A stretch of 7,841 nucleotides of DNA, from NCBI GenBank assembly GCA_902158745.1, contig CABGHH010000072.1:1-7841 (forward strand), given 5' to 3'. The notes below the pieces were generated by a model. That model searched no databases. It saw only the letters and a list, made by a program, of their open reading frames with translations, and was not told the origin of the DNA. The position numbers were made by a program, and so were the translations under genes. The stretch is from Candidatus Methanolliviera sp. GoM_asphalt (GTDB lineage Archaea; Halobacteriota; Methanoliparia; Methanoliparales; Methanoliparaceae). Positions 1 through 5,231 of the stretch are shown one piece after another (position 1 is the stretch's first letter; the number at the start of each line of letters is the position of its first letter).

Positions 1-1
1 G

Positions 2-1219
2 GGAAGGAACAACTGGGATGGACTTGCAATCGGTGCTGCACTCACAGGAATAATCATCATCATAGGCGAGAACGTCTGCGGCGTTGACAAAGAAACGGTA
101 TTCACAAACGGAAAAGTGACGAAATCGCCTGAGATGGAGCGAAGAGTAAAACTGTTCAAGGAATACTGGGACGGCAAATATGGCGATGTAGCGGTGCAGA
201 CGAATGTAGAAGACCAGCGATTCGGCGTGGATGAATACATAGTGTCTAAATTGGATGTGAACATAGTGGAGAGGAAATGGGGACAGGGAGCAAAGGCGAT
301 AGGCGGTGAAATACGAGTATCGTCTCTGGAAAGGGCATTAGACCTGAAGAAGAGGGGCTATATCGTGCAGCCGGACCCCGAAGACCCCGCAGTTCAAGAA
401 GCGTTTAAAGACGGCTTGTTCAAGACCTTCGAGCGGCATAGCCGAGTTGGATTCCCGGAAGAGCGTGGTTTTGTAGAAGATGTCGAATGGCTGCGTGGCA
501 TAGGTGCAAAATACGTAACGATAAAAACAGGTGCTTACCGGCCTGTGGACGTTGCATGGACGATGAAAGTGGCATCGGAAGCGAAAGTGGATTACATAAC
601 GTTTGATGGCGCCGGTGGCGGGACAGGAATGAGTCCTGTGCCGATGATGAACGAGATGAGCACGCCTACCGTGTATTTAGAAGCACAGATATTGAAGTGT
701 GCGCGGATATTGGAGCGAGAAGGTAAATACGTGCCTGACATGAGCATGGCTGGCGGGTTCGTCAACGAGACGCAGATGTTCAAGACGATTGCTATGAGCA
801 ACTTCGGCAATGGTCCGTTTATAAAATCAATCACGATGGCAAGGTCGCCCTTAACGGCGGCGATGAAAGCTCTTTATTACTCTGAACTCGCGGAAAAGGG
901 CAGATTACCACGTGATTTCGCAAATAAATACGGCAATAACCCGGAAAAGTTCTTTATCGCCACTGAGGAGTTAAAAACGGAATATGGTAGTAAAGTAGGC
1001 AAGGAGATACCCTGGTCTGCCGTTGGGGTCTATACATATCTAAGTGAGCGGTTAGGACTCGGTTTAAAACAGTTGCTTGCCGGTACAAGGAAGTTCAAAC
1101 TGGATTTGATAGACCGGGGCGATATTGCGTCAATGAGCAAGCTTGCAGCCGAAGTCACTGGTATACCAATGCTGCATGAACTGGAGGCGGATTTGTTCGA
1201 GGAGATATTGACCTCGTAA
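2..1219 (+). CDS. FMN-binding glutamate synthase-domain protein (3' part, 5' end outside window)
   Basis: This is a glutamate synthase large-subunit domain 2 homologue of the stand-alone archaeal type. The frame is open from base 2, so the gene starts left of the window; a GTG at 116 is internal, because the upstream residues (WDGLAIGAAL, then GENVCGVDKE) already match the family. About 405 residues are visible. Family signs are the (beta/alpha)8-barrel segments GAKYVTIKTGAYRPVDVAW, then DYITFDGAGGGTGMSPVP, a glycine-rich phosphate/flavin-binding region, and MSMAGGFVNE, followed by a C-terminal tail ending in LEADLFEEIL. Glutamate synthases transfer an amide- or ammonia-derived amino group to 2-oxoglutarate. 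That would suit ammonium assimilation beside a nitrogenase, but related archaeal proteins may act on other substrates and the N-terminal part is not visible. It converges on the regulator gene and is not in the nif operon. The family call is firm; the substrate is not. Confidence 0.85.
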   Translation, partial: GRNNWDGLAIGAALTGIIIIIGENVCGVDKETVFTNGKVTKSPEMERRVKLFKEYWDGKYGDVAVQTNVEDQRFGVDEYIVSKLDVNIVERKWGQGAKAIGGEIRVSSLERALDLKKRGYIVQPDPEDPAVQEAFKDGLFKTFERHSRVGFPEERGFVEDVEWLRGIGAKYVTIKTGAYRPVDVAWTMKVASEAKVDYITFDGAGGGTGMSPVPMMNEMSTPTVYLEAQILKCARILEREGKYVPDMSMAGGFVNETQMFKTIAMSNFGNGPFIKSITMARSPLTAAMKALYYSELAEKGRLPRDFANKYGNNPEKFFIATEELKTEYGSKVGKEIPWSAVGVYTYLSERLGLGLKQLLAGTRKFKLDLIDRGDIASMSKLAAEVTGIPMLHELEADLFEEILTS

Positions 1220-1222
1220 AGG

Positions 1223-1275
1223 TTTTTTGATGTTGGCAAAGTAGGGGGAGTGGATGAAAGCCCCCTTATTTTCAT
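1223..1275 (+). terminator. Probable transcription terminator after the glutamate synthase-like gene
   Basis: Just after the stop codon there is a T6 run (1223-1228). A hairpin with a 6-bp stem follows, AGGGGG (1243-1248) pairing with CCCCCT (1261-1266) around a 12-nt loop, and then a T-rich stretch. Archaeal termination mainly needs oligo-T, so either part could serve. The gap to the convergent regulator gene holds nothing else recognisable. Confidence 0.5.
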
Positions 1276-1353
1276 GCCTTCTTTCTTATTATACTGTGAA
1301 ATAGACATCAGCGGTAGAGAGGGTTGTAAAGAGGGTAGATATGAGTTCTGAAC

Positions 1354-1908
1354 TCAACGATTTAAATCTTGCAACACCTTCACCCTCAGCTTTGAGAAAT
1401 CTTCTTTTATCTCTACCCGAAAGCCCATCCCATCAAATATCTCTTCAAGCTCAGTCTTAACGAATTTCTTCGGCACGTCAGAACCCAAAACCAGCGTAAA
1501 CTCCGTTTTAGATCGCTTATTCAATTTAAAGAAATTGCATGTTTCGAGTCGTTTCAGTATATATTCTACACGGTAGAATTTATGCTTGAACTGCTCCGCA
1601 TGCGCTTCACATATTGATTTATGCAATTCCCAGAACTTATCCTTTTCCGGATGCGACTCGATAAAGCTCAAGAATAGAAGCCAATGGTCAATGTCCAATA
1701 TAATGTGTTCGCCAGCCGAGAGCATCTCCGCATGGGTATATACCTTCTTGTCTTCTATGGATTCAAATAGCGTTTTATGTTTGCTGTAGAATTTTAATGC
1801 CTCTCGCATTAACTCGCTTTGTGATATTCCCAGATCATCCCTCATCTTCTTAAATATACTGAAGGTATCTTCGTCCATAGCTATCGTGATTCTTTCCGGT
1901 GCTTTCAT
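1354..1908 (-). CDS. Ribbon-helix-helix (CopG/Arc-type) transcriptional regulator
   Basis: A 184-residue protein. Residues 5-16 (ERITIAMDEDTF) form the DNA-contacting beta strand. Helix A follows, then a turn at L26-G27, and helix B (ISQSELMREALKFY, about 28-41), the classic ribbon-helix-helix fold that binds DNA as a dimer. The C-terminal part holds EMLSAGEHIILDIDHWLLFL (61-80) and a mixed alpha/beta end; I believe this architecture recurs in CopG-annotated regulators of Methanosarcinales-type archaea. The frame stays open to 2025, but the ATG at 1908 is chosen because the RHH strand begins right after it and the upstream reading crosses the 51-bp repeat. An AT-rich TATA-like element lies about 30 bp upstream. 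It is divergent from the 59-codon ORF and nif operon, so it is a positional candidate for nif control and autoregulation. It lacks the NikR nickel-domain histidine/cysteine pattern. No effector is known. Confidence 0.82.
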   Translation of the reverse strand: MKAPERITIAMDEDTFSIFKKMRDDLGISQSELMREALKFYSKHKTLFESIEDKKVYTHAEMLSAGEHIILDIDHWLLFLSFIESHPEKDKFWELHKSICEAHAEQFKHKFYRVEYILKRLETCNFFKLNKRSKTEFTLVLGSDVPKKFVKTELEEIFDGMGFRVEIKEDFSKLRVKVLQDLNR

Positions 1909-1935
1909 TTCAGTCCCAATATTACAATTGTTTTT

Positions 1936-1946
1936 GTGTATATTTA
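1936..1946 (-). promoter_or_regulatory. TATA-like promoter element of the RHH regulator gene
   Basis: Read on the minus strand this is CTAAATATACA, an archaeal TATA-box-like stretch about 30 bp upstream of the ATG at 1908. That spacing would give a short 5' leader. A TTTGTG box (1933-1938 on the plus strand) overlaps it, so a protein bound there could repress the gene. No upstream BRE is clear. Confidence 0.4.
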
Positions 1947-1950
1947 GTTT

Positions 1951-2002
1951 CATAATTTTTGTGAATCTTTGTGTCAAGTTCTCAAATAGTCTAATAAGGG
2001 GT
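1951..2002 (+). repeat. 51-52-bp direct repeat, copy A (divergent intergenic region)
   Basis: It matches copy B (2269-2319) in the same orientation at 46 positions, with five substitutions and one 1-nt gap. Two perfect blocks are shared: TTTTGTGAATCTTTGTG, and a 20-nt block, AGTTCTCAAATAGTCTAATA. The first block contains TTTGTG twice, at 1958 and 1968, exactly 10 bp apart, so both face the same side of the helix. Copy A lies between the RHH regulator gene and the small ORF. It is probably an operator or promoter element, but a structured leader is also possible. Confidence 0.8.
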
Positions 2003-2007
2003 GTGTT

Positions 2008-2013
2008 TTTGTG
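2008..2013 (+). promoter_or_regulatory. Extra TTTGTG box downstream of repeat A
   Basis: TTTTTGTGAAT at 2006-2016 repeats the start of the shared block of the direct repeat. With boxes at 1933, 1958 and 1968, the divergent region carries four TTTGTG hexamers in 81 bp. All are on the same strand. It may be an additional half-site for the regulator; six bases of an AT-rich word can also recur by chance. Confidence 0.3.
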
Positions 2014-2068
2014 AATGATACGCAAGAGTAAAGTTAGGGTAAGCTAAACAAGAAAGAGGTGTTGTGCA

Positions 2069-2248
2069 ATGGATGAGGTGGAGCTAACAAGATTGATGAA
2101 GGGACTGTTGCAGCTACTGCAGAATATCTCGGACGAAGGCGAAGTCAAAGTCAAAAGCGAAGATGAAATAGCAGGCAGGGTTGAAGCGATAAAAAATGAG
2201 TTAGGCGCATGGTTTATTGATGATTATCCAATATATCAGGCTTCGTAG
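2069..2248 (+). CDS. Small acidic protein of unknown function upstream of nifH (59 aa)
   Basis: I do not recognise this protein. It begins MDEVELTRLMKGLLQLLQNI and ends WFIDDYPIYQAS. The ATG is preceded by a GAGGTG Shine-Dalgarno (2056-2061) at a good 7-nt spacing, which supports translation. The first 20 residues look like an amphipathic helix rich in leucine. An acidic/lysine linker (EGEVKVKSEDE), a second helix and an aromatic tail with W48, F49 and two tyrosines follow. There are no cysteines, transmembrane segment or signal peptide. It starts 66 bp after repeat A, and its stop lies 20 bp before repeat B, so it is co-oriented with nifH and flanked by the same putative operator. It may be a regulator partner or nif-linked accessory protein, but that is only position-based inference. 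Confidence 0.6.
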   Translation: MDEVELTRLMKGLLQLLQNISDEGEVKVKSEDEIAGRVEAIKNELGAWFIDDYPIYQAS

Positions 2249-2268
2249 TTAATGTGGCAACAGACATT

Positions 2269-2319
2269 CATATCTTTTGTGAATCTTTGTGCTGAGTTCT
2301 CAAATAGTCTAATAGGGGT
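2269..2319 (+). repeat. 51-52-bp direct repeat, copy B (nifH upstream region)
   Basis: Second copy of the element at 1951-2002, same orientation, ending 31 bp before the nifH ATG. It keeps the TTTGTG pair (2276 and 2286, 10 bp apart) and the 20-nt block AGTTCTCAAATAGTCTAATA. A TATA-like ATATAT at 2230-2235 would place transcription start near 2260 and put this element at the start of the leader. Alternatively, TTTAAA at 2321-2326 could be the TATA box, with the repeat upstream of it. No GGAA-N6-TTCC (the NrpR operator of methanogens) occurs between 2249 and 2350. Confidence 0.8.
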
Positions 2320-2338
2320 CTTTAAACAATGTCTGAAC

Positions 2339-2343
2339 AGGAG
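2339..2343 (+). promoter_or_regulatory. Shine-Dalgarno of nifH
   Basis: AGGAG lies 7 nt before the ATG at 2351. It decides the start: the frame is open back to 2252, but those residues do not belong to NifH, and the Fe-protein N-terminus (MRQIAIYGKGGIGKST) begins exactly at 2351. Confidence 0.8.
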
Positions 2344-2350
2344 AAAAAAA

Positions 2351-3172
2351 ATGAGACAAATAGCAATCTATGGCAAAGGGGGCATAGGCAAGTCAACGAC
2401 AACGCAGAACCTGACCGCGGCACTTTCAACGATGGACAAGCGCATCCTGCAGATTGGTTGCGACCCGAAAGCGGATTCTACGAGGATGCTTGTGGGCGGA
2501 AAGAGACAGCCGACGGTGCTTGATACCTTACGCGAAGTGGGAACGGAGAACGTGACACTGGAAGAAGTCGTACACACCGGATTTGGCGGTATAAAATGCG
2601 TAGAAGCCGGTGGTCCTGAGCCAGGCGTTGGCTGTGCAGGAAGGGGAGTGATAACAGCGATAAATCTGTTAGAGGAGCTTGGAGCATACACGGACGACCT
2701 GGACTTCGTGTTCTATGACGTGCTGGGTGATGTGGTCTGCGGTGGCTTTGCAATGCCGATGCGGGAAGGAAAGGCACGCGAGATATACATTGTGGCTTCT
2801 GGCGAGATGATGGCGCTTTACGCGGCAAACAACATCTGCAAGGCAATCGTCAGATTTGCAAAGCAGAGCGGTATTCGGCTCGCAGGTATAATCTGCAACA
2901 GTCGAAAGGTGGAAAACGAACTTGAGCTACTAACTGCGTTTTCAGAGCGCATTGGAAGTCGTCTGGTTTATTTCGTGCCACGGGACAACCTAGTGCAGCG
3001 AGCAGAGATCAACAAGAAGACCGTGATCGAATATGACCCTGAATCGAATCAGGCGAACGAGTACCGTCAATTGGCTAAGGGCGTCATAGATAACGACATT
3101 TTCGTGATTCCCCGCCCGCTCGAATACGAAGAGCTTGAGGATTTGATGATGGAGTTCGGTATGTTAGCATGA
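2351..3172 (+). CDS. nifH: Nitrogenase iron protein (Fe protein) NifH
   Basis: A 273-residue homodimeric ATPase that passes electrons to the NifDK component in the cytoplasm. The P-loop GKGGIGKST is at 8-16 and switch I at CDPKADST (37-44). The [4Fe-4S] ligands are C95 (GVGCAGRGV) and C130 (DVVCGGFAMP), and switch II is DVLGD (123-127). R98, three residues after the first ligand, matches the arginine that DraT ADP-ribosylates in some bacteria; no draT is in the window. The length is typical of NifH, and both cluster cysteines and the ADP-dependent switches are intact, which argues against a BchL/CfbC-type paralogue given the nifDK neighbours. It is the first gene of the operon, and its stop overlaps the nifI1 start by 4 nt. 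Control probably acts through the 51-bp element just upstream. Confidence 0.97.
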   Translation: MRQIAIYGKGGIGKSTTTQNLTAALSTMDKRILQIGCDPKADSTRMLVGGKRQPTVLDTLREVGTENVTLEEVVHTGFGGIKCVEAGGPEPGVGCAGRGVITAINLLEELGAYTDDLDFVFYDVLGDVVCGGFAMPMREGKAREIYIVASGEMMALYAANNICKAIVRFAKQSGIRLAGIICNSRKVENELELLTAFSERIGSRLVYFVPRDNLVQRAEINKKTVIEYDPESNQANEYRQLAKGVIDNDIFVIPRPLEYEELEDLMMEFGMLA

Positions 3173-3486
3173 AAATGATAAGGGCGATTGTGAGACCGGA
3201 AAAGGTGGAAGAAGTGGTGGATAGTCTGGCGGATGGCGGTTTTGTCGCACTCACGAAGCTCGATGTCTTCGGACGGGGGAAGCAGAAAGGGATTCAGATA
3301 GGTCCAACAAGGTATGATGAGCTTCCAAAAGTGATGCTGATGTTAGTGGTCGAAGATGGCGACGTGGAAACGGTGGTAGATACGATTCAGGAGAGTGCAC
3401 GGACCGGCAGTTTCGGCGATGGTAAGATATTCATGACTGAAGTCGAAGAAGCGTACACGATAAGAACAGGCGAGAAGGGGATTTGA
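3169..3486 (+). CDS. nifI1: Nitrogenase-regulating PII-family protein NifI1
   Basis: A 105-residue PII (GlnB-like) protein. It opens with the PII strand MKMIRAIVRPEKVEEVVDSL, has the shortened NifI T-loop region FGRGKQKGIQIGPTRYDELPK (a GlnB-type uridylylated tyrosine is not evident), and ends with the nucleotide-binding C-loop TGSFGDGKIFMTEVEEAYTIRTGEKG. In methanogens NifI1 and NifI2 form a complex that binds NifDK and blocks it after ammonium addition; 2-oxoglutarate and ATP relieve the block. The ATG overlaps the nifH stop (ATGA), implying translational coupling; an in-frame ATG at 3175 is the only alternative nearby. Its place between nifH and nifD is the diagnostic archaeal arrangement and separates it from GlnK, which usually sits beside amt. 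Confidence 0.95.
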   Translation: MKMIRAIVRPEKVEEVVDSLADGGFVALTKLDVFGRGKQKGIQIGPTRYDELPKVMLMLVVEDGDVETVVDTIQESARTGSFGDGKIFMTEVEEAYTIRTGEKGI

Positions 3487-3491
3487 GAAGG

Positions 3492-3851
3492 ATGAAAGAA
3501 GTGATAGCGATAATCAGGATGAATGCAATACAGAAGACGAAGCGGGCAGTTGCAGATGTAGGCTTACCTTCCGTCACGGCAGAGAAGGTGTTTGGAAGGG
3601 GGAAACAAAAGGGGCTGCATCTCTTTCCCCCTGCCAATATCAATCCGGCTGATAGTAAAGGGAATGGGATGAGATATATTCCAAAAAGAATGCTTACTAT
3701 GGTCGTGCCAGACGAGAATGTTGAGGAGGTCATTGAGACAATCATGGAAACGAATAGAACAGGGATGATAGGCGATGGCCGTATATTTGTATGTCCTGTG
3801 AAGGAAGCTATCAGGATAAGGACCGGAGAACGCGGCGAGGAGGCGATTTAA
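3492..3851 (+). CDS. nifI2: Nitrogenase-regulating PII-family protein NifI2
   Basis: A 119-residue PII protein, the partner of NifI1. The N-terminus is MKEVIAIIRMNAIQKTKRAV. The T-loop region is long (FGRGKQKG to about RYIPKRMLTMVV) with an insert around PPANINPADSKGNG, as expected for NifI2. The C-terminal nucleotide-binding segment is TGMIGDGRIFVCPVKEAIRIRTGERG. Known function of the family: 2-oxoglutarate-responsive inhibition of NifDK together with NifI1. I chose the ATG at 3492 because it matches the PII start. A TTG at 3483 overlapping the nifI1 stop would add only three residues. It lies 3 bp before nifD and clearly belongs to the same transcript. Confidence 0.94.
   Translation: MKEVIAIIRMNAIQKTKRAVADVGLPSVTAEKVFGRGKQKGLHLFPPANINPADSKGNGMRYIPKRMLTMVVPDENVEEVIETIMETNRTGMIGDGRIFVCPVKEAIRIRTGERGEEAI
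3837..3843 (+). promoter_or_regulatory. Shine-Dalgarno of nifD
   Basis: GAGGAGG inside the last codons of nifI2, 11 nt before the nifD ATG at 3855. It supports that start and coupling to nifI2. Confidence 0.6.
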
Positions 3852-3854
3852 TCT

Positions 3855-5231
3855 ATGCCTTTAACTCTTTTGAACTCGGATAAAGCCATACCCGAACGAG
3901 AGAAACACACATATATCAAAGCGCCATCAGAGAGCATCCTGCCACTGTCGAATGTTCAGACGACACCGGGGGATTTTACAGAACGTGGCTGCACGTACGC
4001 AGGTTGCCTGGGTGTTGTGTGCGGTCCGATAAAGGATGTGATTCATCTGGTGCATGGACCAATCGGCTGCGCTTACTGGACCTGGGGCGGAGGCACGAGG
4101 CAGAATCTGTCCGACAATCCGAGCTTCCATCGCAAATATTGCTTCTCCACTGATATGCAGGAGGATAACATCATCTTCGGCGGAGAAGATAAGCTCTATG
4201 AATCCATATTGGAGGCGCACGAGGAATTCCCGGAGGCGAAGGGCGTATTCGTCTATGCAACCTGCGCAATTGGACTTATCGGAGATGACCTCAAGGGCGT
4301 ATGCAAACGTGCAGAGGATGAAATAGGTATAAGGGTTGTTCCATTCAACTGCGAGGGTTTTAGAGGCTGCAGCCAATCGCTTGGGCATCACATAGCAAAT
4401 GACACGCTCTTTGAGCGAGTGGTGGGCACAAAGGAGCCCGAATATCTGACTGATTACGATATGAACATCATTGGTGACTACAATATCCAGGGCGACCTAT
4501 GGGAGATAATGCCGCTATTTGAGCGCATGGGGATTAGAATCCTGTCCACATTCACGGGAAACGCTTCGATTGATGATATTGCGCAGGCACACCGAGCAAA
4601 GCTTAATCTGATGCACTGTCAGCGGTCCACGCCGTATATCTGCGAAAAAATGGAGGAAAAATACGGTATTCCCGTCTTGAAGGCGTCACTGTTTGGAGTA
4701 GAACAGACTTCAAAAGCATTGAGAGACGTTGCAGCATTCTTTGGCTTGGAAGATAAAGCAGAGGAGATAATTGAGGAGGAAGTCTCAAAAGTATCACCGA
4801 AAATCGCGGCATACCGAACAAAATTCGAAGGTAAACGCGTTTTTATTTATCAGGGCGCGCCACGAGCATGGCATTGGGTCAATATGTTCCGAGAGCTAGG
4901 AGTAGAAACGATTGCCGCTGCCACGACCTTCGGACATGAGGATGATTATGCAAAGATTTGTGAGCGTGTGAATGACGGTGTACTGGTGATTGACAACCCG
5001 AACTCACTTGAACTAGAGGAGATTCTGACCGACTGGAAGCCGGACCTGTTCATTTCAGGGCTCAAGGAGAAATATCTCTCTTATAAGCTCGGCGTGCCAT
5101 TCATAAACGGCCATTCTTACGAGAAGGGACCTTATGCGGTCTATTCCGGATTCTTGAACTTCGCAAGAGACGTTGAGAAGACGCTGTTTGCACCGGTGTG
5201 GGGTTTGATAAGGAGGGAAAATGATGCGTAG
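3855..5231 (+). CDS. nifD: Nitrogenase component I alpha subunit NifD
   Basis: A 458-residue alpha subunit of the N2-reducing component, shorter than the roughly 480-520 of many NifD. P-cluster ligands are C46 (RGCTYAG), C72 (GPIGCAY) and C137 (ATCAIGLIGDD). Cofactor ligands are C255 (NLMHCQRS) and H420 (NGHSYEKGPY). The active-site pair Q174/H178 sits in SQSLGHHIAND, matching Azotobacter Gln191/His195. V54 matches Val70, and R337 in GAPRAWHW matches the Arg359 region. All catalytic residues are therefore present, so a functional nitrogenase rather than a NifE-type scaffold is likely. SQSLGHH favours a molybdenum-type enzyme, whereas NGH-x-Y-x2-GPY and WHW recall vanadium/iron-only subunits. 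No delta-subunit gene follows, so I keep nifD. Two extra cysteines, C51 and C56, lie near C46. It overlaps nifK by 11 bp. Confidence 0.95.
   Translation: MPLTLLNSDKAIPEREKHTYIKAPSESILPLSNVQTTPGDFTERGCTYAGCLGVVCGPIKDVIHLVHGPIGCAYWTWGGGTRQNLSDNPSFHRKYCFSTDMQEDNIIFGGEDKLYESILEAHEEFPEAKGVFVYATCAIGLIGDDLKGVCKRAEDEIGIRVVPFNCEGFRGCSQSLGHHIANDTLFERVVGTKEPEYLTDYDMNIIGDYNIQGDLWEIMPLFERMGIRILSTFTGNASIDDIAQAHRAKLNLMHCQRSTPYICEKMEEKYGIPVLKASLFGVEQTSKALRDVAAFFGLEDKAEEIIEEEVSKVSPKIAAYRTKFEGKRVFIYQGAPRAWHWVNMFRELGVETIAAATTFGHEDDYAKICERVNDGVLVIDNPNSLELEEILTDWKPDLFISGLKEKYLSYKLGVPFINGHSYEKGPYAVYSGFLNFARDVEKTLFAPVWGLIRRENDA
5211..5216 (+). promoter_or_regulatory. Shine-Dalgarno of nifK
   Basis: AGGAGG within the end of nifD. 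It is 4 nt from the ATG at 5221 and 7 nt from a second in-frame ATG at 5224. The second start has the better spacing, so NifK may begin one residue later than annotated. Confidence 0.6.

Noticed and set aside
1354..1908. NikR nickel regulator
   Set aside because: The protein is RHH-type, but the C-terminal part lacks the NikR histidine/cysteine nickel-site pattern and is longer than NikR.
1909..2025. Upstream extension of the RHH regulator by up to 39 codons
   Set aside because: The reading passes through the 51-bp repeat and the TATA-like element, and the RHH strand begins right after the ATG at 1908.
1951..2319. CRISPR array or insertion-sequence ends
   Set aside because: There are only two copies, 318 bp apart in direct orientation, with a protein-like ORF between them, no regular spacers and no transposase.
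2252..2350. Upstream extension of nifH by 33 codons
   Set aside because: It has no NifH similarity, runs through repeat B, and the start at 2351 has a proper Shine-Dalgarno and the canonical Fe-protein N-terminus.
2249..2350. NrpR operator (GGAA-N6-TTCC) before nifH
   Set aside because: Looked for and not found: neither GGAA nor TTCC occurs in this stretch.
2329..2523. 64-codon plus-strand frame overlapping the nifH start
   Set aside because: It lies almost wholly inside nifH in another frame and resembles no known protein; it is a shadow.
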